From Microvirga alba (lineage in GTDB: Bacteria > Pseudomonadota > Alphaproteobacteria > Rhizobiales > Beijerinckiaceae): a stretch of DNA of 64,000 nucleotides. Of this stretch, positions 31,911 through 41,343 are shown in pieces. The notes under the pieces were generated by a model. That model was given only the letters and a program-made list of their open reading frames with translations, was not told where the DNA came from and did no database searches. The stretch lies in the NCBI RefSeq assembly GCF_015694465.1, contig NZ_JADQDO010000001.1, positions 620,001-684,000 on the forward strand, read 5' to 3'. Made by a program: the position numbers and the translations under genes. The stretch's first letter is position 1. Every line of letters begins with the position of its first letter.

Positions 31911-32480
31911 CTATTCGTCCAACGCGCCGCCTTCGGGCGGCGTATCCAGGTCGACGCCGGCTCTGAATTGGGCTTCGTCTTCCGCCGCCTCTGCATCGGC
32001 GGCGATTCGTTCATATCGGTCGAGCGCGCCCTGCAGGATGTAGGCCGCCGCCATCTTGTCCACCGCGTCGGCGCGCTTGGCGCGCGAGGCATCCGCATCG
32101 AGCAGGGTGCGGGTCACGGCGACGGTCGAAAGGCGCTCGTCCCAGAACAGCACCGGCAGCGCGATCAGGGGTTTCAGATTGCGCACGAAGGCGCGCGTCG
32201 CCTGCGAGCGTGGGCCCTCGGAGCCATCCATGTTGAGCGGCAGGCCGAAGACGAAGCCGCCGACATCGTATTGCGCAACCAGTTCCTTGATGCGCCCGAC
32301 ATCGGGGGTGAACTTCACGCGCTTGATGGTCTCAAGCGGAGTCGCGATTCGCTTCTCCACATCGGAGAGGGCAAGGCCGATGGTCTTCGTGCCGAGGTCG
32401 ACCCCCATCAGGCGCGCACGCGGGGGCAGGCCATCGATCAGGCCGATCAGCTCTTTGTCGCTTGCGTTCACTCTGGGCAT
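31911..32480 (-). CDS. ruvX: Putative Holliday junction resolvase / pre-16S rRNA nuclease (YqgF)
   Basis: A 189-residue YqgF-family RNase H-like nuclease. Conserved elements are [15 protein letters not shown] (first acidic residue), [32 protein letters not shown] (second acidic pair) and [17 protein letters not shown] (last Asp). E. coli YqgF acts in 5' maturation of 16S rRNA; the resolvase role is historical. The C-terminal ~25 residues ([20 protein letters not shown]) extend beyond the domain. It is divergent from the UPF0173 hydrolase. Confidence 0.92.
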   Translation of the reverse strand: MPRVNASDKELIGLIDGLPPRARLMGVDLGTKTIGLALSDVEKRIATPLETIKRVKFTPDVGRIKELVAQYDVGGFVFGLPLNMDGSEGPRSQATRAFVRNLKPLIALPVLFWDERLSTVAVTRTLLDADASRAKRADAVDKMAAAYILQGALDRYERIAADAEAAEDEAQFRAGVDLDTPPEGGALDE

Positions 32481-32557
32481 CCCATTCCGTTCGCTTCCTT
32501 ATAGCCAATATGCGCGCCATGCCCTAGCTGATGGGTGTCATCGCAGAAAGACCGCAC

Positions 32558-33256
32558 ATGAAGATCACCTGGTTCGGCCATTCCGCCTTCCGGCTCGATT
32601 TCGCCGACAAGGTCGTGCTCATAGATCCGTTCTTTACCGGCAATCCGGCATTCGAAGGCAGTCCGGACAAGGCCGCCGAGGGCGCGACGCACATTCTCAT
32701 CACCCACGGCCATGGGGATCATGTGGGCGATACGCTCCGGATCGCAAAGACCACGGGGGCGAAGGTCGTCACCAATTTCGACCTATGCATGTATCTGGTG
32801 TCCGAGGGGCTTGAGAATTTCGACCCCATGAACACCGGCGGCACGACGGATCAGGGCGGATTTTCCGTGACTCTCGTGCACGCCGACCATTCGGCGGGCC
32901 TCGTCGAGATGGGCGTCAACTTCCCGCTTGGAAGCGCCAACGGCGTCATCGTGAAGGCTGAAGGCGAGCCGACGATCTATCACATGGGCGATACGGACAT
33001 CTTTGGCGATATGGGACTGATCGCCGAAATCCATAAGCCGGATGTAGCCATGGTTCCCATCGGCGACCGCTTCACCATGGGGTCCGAGGTCGCGGCCTTG
33101 GCCGTCGAGCGCTATTTCAAGCTGAAGGCTGCTATTCCCTGCCACTATGGCAGCTTCCCCATCATCGAACCCAACGCGGACAAGTTCGTCGCAGCCATGG
33201 ACGGCAAGGGGACACAGGTTGTGGTGCCGCATAAGACGGTGGGGGTGAGGATCTGA
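32558..33256 (+). CDS. UPF0173 metal-dependent hydrolase (beta-lactamase fold)
   Basis: A 232-residue metallo-beta-lactamase-fold protein of the UPF0173 (YtkL/TTHA) group. The metal motif [11 protein letters not shown] is intact. Further ligands lie in [17 protein letters not shown] and the C-terminal [10 protein letters not shown]. The first residues [13 protein letters not shown] are diagnostic, so ATG 32558 is chosen over 32531. Substrate unknown. Confidence 0.9.
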   Translation: MKITWFGHSAFRLDFADKVVLIDPFFTGNPAFEGSPDKAAEGATHILITHGHGDHVGDTLRIAKTTGAKVVTNFDLCMYLVSEGLENFDPMNTGGTTDQGGFSVTLVHADHSAGLVEMGVNFPLGSANGVIVKAEGEPTIYHMGDTDIFGDMGLIAEIHKPDVAMVPIGDRFTMGSEVAALAVERYFKLKAAIPCHYGSFPIIEPNADKFVAAMDGKGTQVVVPHKTVGVRI

Positions 33257-33285
33257 CGCCGACGTCCTCAGCAAAGCACCCCGTC

Positions 33286-33392
33286 AGCCTCATCCTGAGG
33301 AGGCCGTCAGGCCGTCTCGAAGGACGAGGCGTCCCCAGTGCGCACTCGATCCTCCTTCGAGACGCGGCCTTCGGCCGCTCCTCAGGATGAGG
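33286..33392. repeat. Rhizobiales-type intergenic palindromic repeat, copy 1
   Basis: CCTCATCCTGAGG (33288-33300) and CCTCAGGATGAGG (33380-33392) are reverse complements, and inner arms CGTCTCGAAGGACGAGG and CCTCCTTCGAGACG also pair, so the whole ~107 bp can fold as one long hairpin. A second copy is at 46939-47042. It sits between the UPF0173 and gatC genes. Confidence 0.85.
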
Positions 33393-33510
33393 CGGGAGGA
33401 TAGGAGACACCGGCCCCCGCTCCAGGAACGCCTGAGCCACATCCGACATTGCCCCCTTGGGCGGGCGGGTGTTATAGCCCGCCCAACAGCATCAAAGGGT
33501 TTGGCCATCC

Positions 33511-33798
33511 ATGTCGGTCGATCAGAAGACGGTTCGGCGCATTGCGCATCTGGCGCGTATTGCCGTGACGGAAGAGGAGGTGCCGCACCTCCAGGGCGAG
33601 CTTAACGCCATTCTTTCCTTCGTCGAGCAACTCAACGAGGTGAATGTGGACGGCGTGGAGCCCATGACCTCCGTGACTCCCATGACCATGAAGAAGCGCC
33701 AGGACGGCGTGACCGATGGCGGCTATGCGGACAAGGTCGTCCGCAACGCCCCGGCGACGGAAGACAACTTCTTCCTTGTGCCGAAGGTGATCGAGTAA
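33511..33798 (+). CDS. gatC: Asp-tRNA(Asn)/Glu-tRNA(Gln) amidotransferase subunit C
   Basis: The small subunit (95 residues) that ties GatA to GatB in the amidotransferase converting Glu-tRNA(Gln) to Gln-tRNA(Gln) and Asp-tRNA(Asn) to Asn-tRNA(Asn). Family features: [34 protein letters not shown]-like helix, [13 protein letters not shown] and the C-terminal [13 protein letters not shown]. It lies 113 bp before gatA and probably shares its transcript. Confidence 0.94.
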   Translation: MSVDQKTVRRIAHLARIAVTEEEVPHLQGELNAILSFVEQLNEVNVDGVEPMTSVTPMTMKKRQDGVTDGGYADKVVRNAPATEDNFFLVPKVIE

Positions 33799-33911
33799 CG
33801 CTGCCATCCCGGCCCGGCGATATGCTGAGCCGGAACCGTGCCGCCCACGAACTCTTAGAATGACGATCCCGGATCGCCTCGTGGTGTCCGGGATGACCAG
33901 GATCAAGTCCC

Positions 33912-35423
33912 GTGACCGACCTAACTCATCTCACGATTGCCGAAGCCCGCGACGGATTGAAGGCCAAGAGCTTCTCCGCCACCGAATTGGCGAAGGCCCA
34001 TATCGCCGCCATCGAGAAGGCGAGGGCGCTCAACGCCTATGTGCTCGAGACGCCGGACAAGGCGCTCGCCATGGCGAAGGCTTCGGATGAGAAGATCGCC
34101 AAGGGCGAGGCCGGGGCGCTGGAAGGCATTCCGCTCGGCATCAAGGACCTGTTCTGCACCGAGGGCGTGGTCTCCACGGCGGCCTCGAAGATCCTCGGCA
34201 ATTTCAATCCGCCTTACGAATCCACCGTCACCCGGAACCTCTGGAACGACGGCGCCGTGATGCTCGGCAAGCTCAACATGGACGAGTTCGCCATGGGCTC
34301 GTCCAACGAGACCAGCGCCTTCGGCCCCGTGGTGTCGCCCTGGCGGCGCGAGGGTTCCAATGTGAGCGCGGGCGCGTCCGGCGCAATCGAAGGCACGCAT
34401 CTCGTTCCCGGCGGCTCGTCGGGCGGTTCGGCGGCGGCGGTCGCAGCCCATCTCTGCCTCGGCGCAACGGCGACCGATACCGGCGGCTCGATCCGCCAGC
34501 CTGCCGCCTTCACCGGGACCGTTGGCATCAAGCCGACCTATGGCCGCGTTTCGCGCTGGGGCACAGTGGCCTTCGCCTCGTCGCTCGATCAGGCCGGGCC
34601 GATTGCCCGCACCGTGCGTGACGCGGCGATCATGCTGCGGTCCATGTCGGGACCGGATGCCAAGGATACGACCTGCGTCGATCTGCCGGTGCCCGATTTC
34701 GAGGCCGCCGTTTCGCGCGGCGTGAAGGGCCTCAAGATCGGCATTCCGAAGGAATACCGGATCGACGGCATGTCGCCGGAAATCGACGCGCTTTGGGCGC
34801 AAGGCGTCGAATGGCTGCGTCAGGCGGGAGCCGAGATTGTCGAGGTCTCGCTGCCGCACACCAAATACGCGCTGCCGGCCTATTACATCGTCGCGCCTGC
34901 CGAGGCCTCCTCGAATCTCGCTCGCTATGACGGCGTGCGCTATGGCCTGCGCGTTCCGGGCAAGGACATCGTCGAGCTTTACGAGAAGACCCGCGCCGCC
35001 GGTTTCGGCCGCGAGGTCAAGCGCCGCATCATGATCGGCACCTATGTGCTCTCCGCGGGCTATTACGATGCCTATTACGTCCGCGCGCAGAAGATCCGCA
35101 CGCTGATCAAGCAGGATTTCGAGAAGGTCTACGCCTCCGGCATCCACGCGATCCTGACGCCCGCGACCCCGTCGGCCGCCTTCGGCATCGGCGAGAAGGG
35201 CTCGGCGGACCCGGTCGAGATGTATCTCAACGACATCTTCACGGTGACGGTGAACATGGCGGGCCTGCCCGGCATTGCGGTTCCGGCCGGTCTCGATGCG
35301 CAAGGGCTGCCGCTCGGCCTCCAGCTCATCGGCCGCGCCTTCGATGAGGAAACCCTCTTCGCCGCCGGTCAGGTCATCGAGAACGCCGCCGGTCGCATCA
35401 AGCTGCCGCAGCCCTGGTGGTAG
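33912..35423 (+). CDS. gatA: Asp-tRNA(Asn)/Glu-tRNA(Gln) amidotransferase subunit A
   Basis: Glutaminase subunit, 503 residues, releasing ammonia from glutamine for transfer to the misacylated tRNA. The amidase-signature triad is present as Lys78 (LGIKDLF), Ser169 ([13 protein letters not shown]) and Ser193 ([13 protein letters not shown]). The C-terminal part contains [14 protein letters not shown] and [12 protein letters not shown]. It starts with GTG at 33912. The gap from gatC contains a CCCGG-type intergenic palindrome. gatB lies separately at 39.1 kb. Confidence 0.95.
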   Translation: MTDLTHLTIAEARDGLKAKSFSATELAKAHIAAIEKARALNAYVLETPDKALAMAKASDEKIAKGEAGALEGIPLGIKDLFCTEGVVSTAASKILGNFNPPYESTVTRNLWNDGAVMLGKLNMDEFAMGSSNETSAFGPVVSPWRREGSNVSAGASGAIEGTHLVPGGSSGGSAAAVAAHLCLGATATDTGGSIRQPAAFTGTVGIKPTYGRVSRWGTVAFASSLDQAGPIARTVRDAAIMLRSMSGPDAKDTTCVDLPVPDFEAAVSRGVKGLKIGIPKEYRIDGMSPEIDALWAQGVEWLRQAGAEIVEVSLPHTKYALPAYYIVAPAEASSNLARYDGVRYGLRVPGKDIVELYEKTRAAGFGREVKRRIMIGTYVLSAGYYDAYYVRAQKIRTLIKQDFEKVYASGIHAILTPATPSAAFGIGEKGSADPVEMYLNDIFTVTVNMAGLPGIAVPAGLDAQGLPLGLQLIGRAFDEETLFAAGQVIENAAGRIKLPQPWW

Positions 35424-35761
35424 GCGTGAACTTCCAGTCAGCATCGGACTGGCTTGCGTGGGGAGGAGTAGTTCTCCCCTTGATTGCGTTGGCTGGGTCC
35501 GTGACCGCTTTCGTCGTCAATTGGACAATACAGCTGCGGCACAAAGAGTACTCTAGGCTGTTCGAGGTTATGGCATTTCTGGATGACACCACCAGCCCTT
35601 TGGCAAAGAAAATGGCTGCCGCCTATCAGCTACGGCAATTTAAGCGACATGCTGAATTTGTTATTCGCTTTTGCGAGGGCGTGAATTTTACGGGTCCGGC
35701 TTCGCCTGTAATCTCTAGCGAGTTGAAAAGAACGGCGGAGTTCTTGAGGTCCGAAAAATGA
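35417..35761 (+). CDS. Small membrane-anchored hypothetical protein
   Basis: A 114-residue protein overlapping the end of gatA; possible starts are GTG 35417 and GTG 35426, the latter just after the gatA stop. An N-terminal helix ([20 protein letters not shown]) precedes a cytoplasmic helical part ([39 protein letters not shown]). Composition is noticeably less GC-rich than gatA, hinting at later acquisition. It overlaps the next gene by four bases (ATGA). No known domain. Confidence 0.6.
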   Translation: MVGVNFQSASDWLAWGGVVLPLIALAGSVTAFVVNWTIQLRHKEYSRLFEVMAFLDDTTSPLAKKMAAAYQLRQFKRHAEFVIRFCEGVNFTGPASPVISSELKRTAEFLRSEK

Positions 35762-36051
35762 CCCCCCCAGTCATTCCGCTTTCGGTCTGGCTCCTCGGAG
35801 CCTTCGATCCGATTTTGGTCGTGGTCGCGGTCCTGCTCGGCTGGAAGGCGGATCAGATCGGCAAGGTGTTCATCGCGGCCATCGCTGCGCTCGGCATCTC
35901 GGTTCTCGTCTCCTGGGGCATCACCGGTCTCGGCCTGCCCTGGATCGCCCCCATCAGCCACGACACGCCGACCCTGTACCCGGTCCGCGCCATAGCCGCG
36001 CTGGTCTGGGCCGGGGGAGCCTATGCCGCGCGGCGGGTCTGGCGGCGTTAA
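35758..36051 (+). CDS. Small inner-membrane protein
   Basis: A 97-residue protein with three hydrophobic helices (LLGAFDPILVVVAVLLGW, VFIAAIAALGISVLVSWG, AIAALVWAGGAYAARRV). Its ATG at 35758 overlaps the preceding stop, so it is translationally coupled to the 114-residue protein and probably co-transcribed with gatCA. The function is not known. Confidence 0.7.
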   Translation: MTPPVIPLSVWLLGAFDPILVVVAVLLGWKADQIGKVFIAAIAALGISVLVSWGITGLGLPWIAPISHDTPTLYPVRAIAALVWAGGAYAARRVWRR

Positions 36052-36061
36052 AATTCTCTCA

Positions 36062-36150
36062 GGCTCCCATCCCGGGCTTATCCCGGTGATCTCGATGCGA
36101 AGGCCTTTTCAGATCGAGATGGCCGGGACAGGCCCGGCCACATGACGGAA
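36062..36150. repeat. Intergenic GC-rich palindromic repeats
   Basis: Between convergent genes. CATCCCGGG...CCCGGTGAT near 36067-36091, a GATCTCGAT/ATCGAGAT pair around the middle, and ATGGCCGGG...CCCGGCCAC near 36118-36140 form nested inverted repeats of the type seen in other gaps of the window. They may act as a bidirectional terminator. Confidence 0.55.
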
Positions 36151-36174
36151 ACGGAAATACGTTTTCAACCGGGC

Positions 36175-36687
36175 TCAAACCGTCGCCTGGCTCGGGACGC
36201 CGAGGGCGCTGGCGATCTCATTCAGTGTGGCCTTTTCGGCATTGCTCACGGCAACGCGGCCAAAGTTAACAAAGCCGCCTTCCGAGCTGGCTTCGGCGGT
36301 CTTTTGCGCCACGTTGAGCAGCCAAGCCTTGAATGCGGGAGCATCCTCGGGCGCTTTGGCGTCGACGAGAGCGGAGACCGCGCGCAGTTCGTCGATCGCC
36401 TTGCGTTTGACATCCGCGAACTGGCTTCCCTTGAACTGGGTTTGAAAGGAATTGCGCACGGCGTCCCGCGTGGCAGCATTCGTGATGTCGTCGGCCAGCG
36501 CCTTCACCAAGGCGTCGGTTTGCGGGTCCTGCTTCGCCTGCAGAAGCGCCCAGCTGCTCGCCATGGATTCCTTCATCAGACCCCATAGGCCGCTTGGGTC
36601 CGCCGCTGTGATCGCCATGCTCGCCACCATGGGGCTTGCGACGATGCGCGCCCATTCCTCGGGCGTAAAGCTTGCTTTGCCGGCCAT
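36175..36687 (-). CDS. Hypothetical protein
   Basis: A 170-residue cytoplasmic protein, almost all helical by composition (FTPEEWARIVASPMVASMAI, KAPEDAPAFKAWLLNVAQKT). ATG 36687 follows GAGGAG; an upstream in-frame ATG at 36723 does not. The motif set (TPEEWARIVASPMVA, AEKATLNEIASALGV) suggests a conserved family found in Rhizobiales, but it is not one I can name. It is co-directional with and just downstream of the ArsR-type regulator. Confidence 0.65.
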   Translation of the reverse strand: MAGKASFTPEEWARIVASPMVASMAITAADPSGLWGLMKESMASSWALLQAKQDPQTDALVKALADDITNAATRDAVRNSFQTQFKGSQFADVKRKAIDELRAVSALVDAKAPEDAPAFKAWLLNVAQKTAEASSEGGFVNFGRVAVSNAEKATLNEIASALGVPSQATV

Positions 36688-36734
36688 CTCAAAGCTCCTC
36701 GTTTTCGGGTGAAGGAGGCGCAACGCCCCTTCGC

Positions 36735-37454
36735 CTAATCACCGAGATTTGCGCTTTGTTCCTCGATGCCGAAGGTCTGCTTCAAGCCGCTCTTTCCAGC
36801 CGCCGTCACGGCGAGCGCGCGGCTGTCCTTGATGCGCTCGACCCAGCCCAGCTCGAACATCCGCGTACAGAGCGCGGCTCCAAGCCTTCCGGCGAGGTGA
36901 GGGCGTCGCTCGCTCCAGTCGAGGCAGGTGCGGCAGAGGGCACGGTTGTGTCGTCCGCGTCCCGCCTCCAGGTCGATTCCGAAATCGCACAGGAAGCGGC
37001 GACCCTCGTCGGTCAGCGCCCCCGCGCTCTCGGACAGGACGATGTGATTGCGCGCGGTCAGGGTATCCGCGAGCGCAATGCCGAGGCGTCCAGCGAGGTG
37101 ATCGTAGCAGGTGCGGGCATTGCGCAGCGCCTCGTCCTTCGGCCCGACCGGGCGATGGCGCCTGGGACCGAAGGAGGCGACCGACATCAGGGCCTCGATG
37201 GCTTGGGCGACTTCAGGCGTCGCCAGCTTGTAATAGCGGTGGCGGCCCTGGGGAGACATGGTGATCAGGTTCGCCTCGCTGAGCTTGGCGAGATGCCCGC
37301 TCGTGGTCTGCGGGCTGACCCCACTATGCCAGGCGAGTTCGCTCGCCGTGAGCGCGCGTCCGTCCATGAGGGCGGAGAGAATATTGGCGCGGGCCACATC
37401 GCCGATCAGGGCGGCGATTTCCGCGAGCGTGTTGCCTGAAACCATGGATGTCAT
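36735..37454 (-). CDS. ArsR-family winged-helix regulator
   Basis: A 239-residue regulator. The N-terminal ~95 residues form an ArsR-like winged helix (ARANILSALMDGRALTASEL, SGVSPQTTSGHLAKLSEANL, RHRYYKLATPEVAQAIEAL). The longer C-terminal part contains CYDHLAGRLGIALADTL and a Cys pair (RALCRTCLDWSERRPHLAG), as in the larger ArsR-like proteins often paired with transporters. It is divergent from the EamA-type exporter at 37589 with a 134-bp gap, so it probably represses that exporter. The signal is unknown; the cysteines make metal or thiol sensing possible. Confidence 0.85.
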   Translation of the reverse strand: MTSMVSGNTLAEIAALIGDVARANILSALMDGRALTASELAWHSGVSPQTTSGHLAKLSEANLITMSPQGRHRYYKLATPEVAQAIEALMSVASFGPRRHRPVGPKDEALRNARTCYDHLAGRLGIALADTLTARNHIVLSESAGALTDEGRRFLCDFGIDLEAGRGRHNRALCRTCLDWSERRPHLAGRLGAALCTRMFELGWVERIKDSRALAVTAAGKSGLKQTFGIEEQSANLGD

Positions 37455-37588
37455 GATCGGATCATAGACCAGCCGGTTGGGCGGGTCAGCAGGGAACGCT
37501 TCGGCCGCGACCGAAGCGTTGTGGCAGGACGGGCGCCCCCCGCCATGACAATGTCCCGGCCATCAACCCGGAACGAACGGAGCCGCCC

Positions 37589-38512
37589 ATGGCTACGAAT
37601 TCTTTGAAAACGACCAACTACGCAGTCGAACTTTCGCTGCTCGCGGTGCTCGCCACCCTATGGGGTGCGTCCTACACCTTCATCAAACTCGGCATCGAGA
37701 CCATTCCGCCGGTCACTCTCATTGCCGCCAGGACGATCATAGCGGGGGCGGTGCTGCTCGTCATCCTGCGCCTGCGCGGCATCAGGCTGCCGCGCGATGC
37801 CGCGACCTGGCGAAACTTCGCGATCCAGGCCTGTCTCAACAGCGTCATTCCCTTCACCCTCATTGCGTGGGCGGAAAAGTCGGTCGATGCGGGGCTTGCC
37901 GTGATCCTGAATTCGATGACGCCGGTCTTCACCTTCCTCATCACCTTGCTCTGGTCGCGCCATGAGCCCACCACGTTCCGCAAGATGGCCGGCGTGATGA
38001 TCGGTCTCGTAGGCACCTGCGTCATCGTCGGCACGCAGGCCCTCACCCATGTGGGGCAGGAACTTGTTGCCCAACTCGCCGTGGTGCTGGCGACGGTTTG
38101 CTACGCGGGGGCTGCGATCTTCGGGCGTAACTTCAACGATCTCGATCCCATGGCGCCCGCCGCCGGATCGCTGGTGTCGGGCGCTGCCATCTTGATCCCT
38201 GTTAGCCTGGTCGTCGACCAGCCGTGGACGCTTGAGCCGTCCTCGTCATCGATGCTCGGGCTCGTCGGTCTGGCGGTCTTCTCGACCTCCTTCACCTTCG
38301 TCATCTATTTCCGGCTCATTCATACGCTGGGATCGGTCGGCGCGACGGCTCAAGCCTATCTCAGGGCCCCCATCGGCGTTGCGATCGGGGCATATTTCCT
38401 CGGCGAACGCTTGAGTTCTTCCGCCTGGATCGGTCTGCTCTGCATTCTGATCGGCGTTACGTTGATGACGGTTCCGCAGAAAAGCCGGAAGCCTGTACTC
38501 AAGACGACCTGA
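37589..38512 (+). CDS. DMT superfamily (EamA) transporter
   Basis: A 307-residue inner-membrane protein with ten predicted helices arranged as two EamA repeats. The first begins LSLLAVLATLWGASYTFIKL, the second ELVAQLAVVLATVCYAGAAI. Conserved features are FIKLGIETIPPVT, the SMTPVFTFLITLL helix and RAPIGVAIGAYFLGERLSSS. Proteins of this type export amino acids or other metabolites. Its divergent ArsR-type neighbour is the likely regulator. Confidence 0.9.
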   Translation: MATNSLKTTNYAVELSLLAVLATLWGASYTFIKLGIETIPPVTLIAARTIIAGAVLLVILRLRGIRLPRDAATWRNFAIQACLNSVIPFTLIAWAEKSVDAGLAVILNSMTPVFTFLITLLWSRHEPTTFRKMAGVMIGLVGTCVIVGTQALTHVGQELVAQLAVVLATVCYAGAAIFGRNFNDLDPMAPAAGSLVSGAAILIPVSLVVDQPWTLEPSSSSMLGLVGLAVFSTSFTFVIYFRLIHTLGSVGATAQAYLRAPIGVAIGAYFLGERLSSSAWIGLLCILIGVTLMTVPQKSRKPVLKTT

Positions 38513-38523
38513 AGCACAAGAGA

Positions 38524-38551
38524 ATGGGCCTGACCCGGAGGTCAGGCCCAT
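38524..38551. terminator. Perfect 12-bp hairpin between convergent genes
   Basis: ATGGGCCTGACC (38524-38535) pairs exactly with GGTCAGGCCCAT (38540-38551) around a four-base loop. It lies between the EamA gene and the convergent small membrane protein gene and is likely a bidirectional terminator, without T runs. Confidence 0.65.
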
Positions 38552-38577
38552 GGTTCATGGTCCGGGCGATCCCTGCT

Positions 38578-38892
38578 TTATTGCTGCGGGGTCGTCGGAT
38601 TGCCTGGCGCCGGTGACATCGGGGTTACGGGCGCGGGGGTCATTGGGGTGGTCAGCGGGCTGGTTCCCGGTGACGAGGGGACTGCGTGGGGCTCCGTCGT
38701 GATGGTCGTGCTGCCGGTCGTCGTCACTTCACGCTTGCCTCCGTCATAGAAAAGAAAGGCCAGCAATCCGAGTGCGACAACAAGACCGCCGATCAAATAA
38801 GCAAGAGTGTTGGAACCTCGCGTTTCCGTTTCATAGAGATTCGCATCGCGATCGTAGAGGTTGGGTTCGCGATCCATAGGATCCATAGCCAT
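38578..38892 (-). CDS. Small membrane protein with Pro/Thr-rich tail
   Basis: A 104-residue protein. ATG 38892 has AGGAG seven bases upstream (ATG 38910 does not). The N-terminus is polar with DREPNLYDRDANLYETE. One transmembrane helix (LAYLIGGLVVALGLLAFLFY) follows, then a low-complexity Thr/Pro/Ser tail (TTPMTPAPVTPMSPAPGN). Proteins of this layout are common in Rhizobiales; no function is known. Confidence 0.7.
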   Translation of the reverse strand: MAMDPMDREPNLYDRDANLYETETRGSNTLAYLIGGLVVALGLLAFLFYDGGKREVTTTGSTTITTEPHAVPSSPGTSPLTTPMTPAPVTPMSPAPGNPTTPQQ

Positions 38893-39116
38893 TGTCGACT
38901 CCTTGATCATTTTACAGGTGGGTCAACGCTCAATGTGGGATGCAGTTTCATCTCAGCTTGGCTATAAATCTAAATTAATCACGAAAATTTCATCACTGAT
39001 CTTAACAATGGTCATTGTTATTCTGAATGGATGTTCAGGTTGAAAGGGGTTGACCCGGATGGGTCGAGGCTCTTACTCCGGGCATGAAAACGTTGAGAGA
39101 TGAAGGCGCGAGGCTC

Positions 39117-40592
39117 ATGAACGCTCCGGTCAACCCGAAGAAGCTCATCAAAGGTGCGACAGGCGATTGGGAAATCATCGTCGGCTTGGAAATTCATGCT
39201 CAGGTGACGAGCCAGGCGAAGCTCTTCTCCGGCGCTTCGACGGCCTTCGGCGGCGATCCGAACAGCCACGTCTCTCTGGTCGACGCGGCCATGCCCGGCA
39301 TGCTGCCCGTGATCAACGAGGAATGCGTGCGTCAGGCCATCCGCACAGGCCTTGGGCTCAAGGCCGAGATTAACCTCCGAAGCACCTTCGACCGGAAGAA
39401 CTACTTCTATCCGGATCTGCCGCAGGGCTACCAGATCAGCCAGTACAAGAGCCCGATCGTGGGCGAGGGCGAGGTCATCGTCGACGTGCCGGAGACTGGC
39501 GAGACAATCATCGTGCGCATCGAGCGCCTGCACCTGGAGCAGGATGCAGGTAAGTCGATCCACGACCTGCACCCGACCATGAGCTTCGTCGATCTCAACC
39601 GCTCCGGCGTGGCGCTGATGGAAATCGTCTCGAAGCCGGATATCCGCTCATCCGACGAAGCGCGCGCCTATGTGACGAAGCTGCGCACGATTCTGCGCTA
39701 TCTCGGCACCTGCGACGGTGACATGGACAAGGGCAACCTGCGCGCCGACGTGAACGTGTCGGTGCGCCGCCCCGGCGAGCCGCTCGGCACCCGTTGCGAG
39801 ATCAAGAACGTCAACTCGATCCGCTTCATCGGCCAGGCCATCGAAGTCGAAGCGCGCCGTCAGATCGGCATCATCGAGGATGGCGGCACCATCGACCAGG
39901 AGACGCGTCTCTTCGATCCGGGCAAGGGCGAGACCCGCTCCATGCGCTCGAAGGAAGAGGCGCACGATTACCGCTACTTCCCCGACCCGGACCTGCTGCC
40001 GCTGGAATTCGACCAGGCTTATGTGGACGACCTGGCCCAGTACCTGCCGGAACTCCCCGACGCCAAGAAAGCCCGTTTCATGGCGGATTACGGCCTCTCG
40101 GCCTATGACGCGAGCGTGCTGGTCGCCGAGCGCGCTTCCGCCGATTACTTCGAGGAAGCCGCCAAGGGCCGCGACGGCAAGGCCGCGGCGAACTGGATCA
40201 TCAACGAGCTGTTCGGCCGCCTGAACAAGGAAGGCAAGGACATCTCCTCCTCGCCGGTTTCCGCCGCGCAGATCGGCGCGATCATCGACCTGATCGGCGA
40301 GAACGTGATCTCCGGCAAGATCGCGAAGGATCTGTTCGAAATCGTCTTCACCGAAGGCGGCGACCCGCGTCAGATCGTTGAAGCTCGCGGCATGAAGCAG
40401 GTGACCGATACCGGCGCGATCGAGAAGGCCATCGACGAAGTCATTGCCGCGAACCCCGATAAGGTCGAGCAGGCGAAGGCGAAGCCGACGCTGCTCGGCT
40501 GGTTCGTCGGTCAGGTCATGAAGCAGACCGGCGGCAAGGCGAACCCGCAGGCGGTGAACGAGCTGTTGAAGTCGAAGCTCGGGATCGAGTAG
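39117..40592 (+). CDS. gatB: Asp-tRNA(Asn)/Glu-tRNA(Gln) amidotransferase subunit B
   Basis: The tRNA-binding and transamidating subunit, 491 residues from ATG 39117. Family signatures: [67 protein letters not shown], and a C-terminal GatB/Yqey domain ending [16 protein letters not shown]. An in-frame ATG at 39084 would add 11 residues; the later start has GAGG at ~5 bases and matches the usual [13 protein letters not shown] beginning of the alphaproteobacterial proteins. It is separate from gatCA, 3.7 kb downstream. Confidence 0.94.
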   Translation: MNAPVNPKKLIKGATGDWEIIVGLEIHAQVTSQAKLFSGASTAFGGDPNSHVSLVDAAMPGMLPVINEECVRQAIRTGLGLKAEINLRSTFDRKNYFYPDLPQGYQISQYKSPIVGEGEVIVDVPETGETIIVRIERLHLEQDAGKSIHDLHPTMSFVDLNRSGVALMEIVSKPDIRSSDEARAYVTKLRTILRYLGTCDGDMDKGNLRADVNVSVRRPGEPLGTRCEIKNVNSIRFIGQAIEVEARRQIGIIEDGGTIDQETRLFDPGKGETRSMRSKEEAHDYRYFPDPDLLPLEFDQAYVDDLAQYLPELPDAKKARFMADYGLSAYDASVLVAERASADYFEEAAKGRDGKAAANWIINELFGRLNKEGKDISSSPVSAAQIGAIIDLIGENVISGKIAKDLFEIVFTEGGDPRQIVEARGMKQVTDTGAIEKAIDEVIAANPDKVEQAKAKPTLLGWFVGQVMKQTGGKANPQAVNELLKSKLGIE

Positions 40593-40628
40593 GAGACGAC
40601 GCTCTTTTCAACCGGCAGGTTTAGATCA

Positions 40629-41324
40629 ATGAAGACGCTTGGCCTGATCGGCGGAATGAGCTGGGAAAGCACAGCGATCTATTACCGCCATATCAACGAA
40701 ATCACGCGGCAGCGTCTGGGCGGGCTCCATTCCGCTCGGCTGCTCCTCTGGTCGTTCGATTTCGCTAAAGTGGCCGAGCGTCAACATGTCGGGGATTGGC
40801 AGGGCGCTGCCGATCTCATGATCGAGGCCGCCAGAAAACTCGAGGATGGTGGCGCTGAAGGCCTCGTGATCTGCACGAACACCATGCACCGCATGGCCAA
40901 CGAGGTGCAGGCCGCGATTTCAATTCCTTTGCTTCATATCGCCGATGCGACGGCGAAGGCTATCGTCAGCGCGGGCGTCAAGCGTCCCGCTCTTCTGGCG
41001 ACCCGGTTCACGATGGAGCAGGACTTCTACAAAGAGCGGCTGCGTGCCGGATATGGGATCGATGCCGTCGTGCCCGATGAGCGCGGACGCGCCATCATCC
41101 ATCGCGTCATCTACGAGGAGCTTTGCTTGGGCATCGTCAGCGAGAGTTCCAAGGCGGCCTACCTGTCCGAGATAGAGCGGCTTCGGCGTGAGAATGGAGC
41201 TGACGGCGTGATCATGGGATGTACGGAAATCACGATGCTGATCGGACAAGGAGACGTCGACATCCCCGTCTTCGATACCACGCTTCTTCATGCCGGTTCG
41301 GCGGTGGATTTTGCTCTCGCTTAA
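40629..41324 (+). CDS. Aspartate/glutamate racemase family protein
   Basis: A 231-residue member of the Asp/Glu racemase superfamily. It starts with GLIGGMSWESTAIYYRHIN, typical of the YgeA/RacX broad-specificity amino acid racemases. Both catalytic cysteines are present: Cys82 (VICTNTMH) and Cys198 (IMGCTEITML). The gene starts 36 bp after gatB, co-directional, with the SGNH hydrolase 19 bp downstream; the three may be one transcript. It may supply D-amino acids or racemise non-protein amino acids. Confidence 0.88.
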   Translation: MKTLGLIGGMSWESTAIYYRHINEITRQRLGGLHSARLLLWSFDFAKVAERQHVGDWQGAADLMIEAARKLEDGGAEGLVICTNTMHRMANEVQAAISIPLLHIADATAKAIVSAGVKRPALLATRFTMEQDFYKERLRAGYGIDAVVPDERGRAIIHRVIYEELCLGIVSESSKAAYLSEIERLRRENGADGVIMGCTEITMLIGQGDVDIPVFDTTLLHAGSAVDFALA

Positions 41325-41343
41325 GGTCGAGTAACGTCATCCC

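Noticed and set aside
31925-31942. CGCCGCC-TTCG-GGCGGCG hairpin as a terminator for the Big_5 protein gene
   Set aside because: It lies inside the ruvX coding end and has no T run; it may still act but cannot be told from coding constraint.
33921-35444. A 507-codon open frame antisense to gatA
   Set aside because: Same effect; gatA has all catalytic residues, the antisense product is low-complexity Arg/Gly/Asp.
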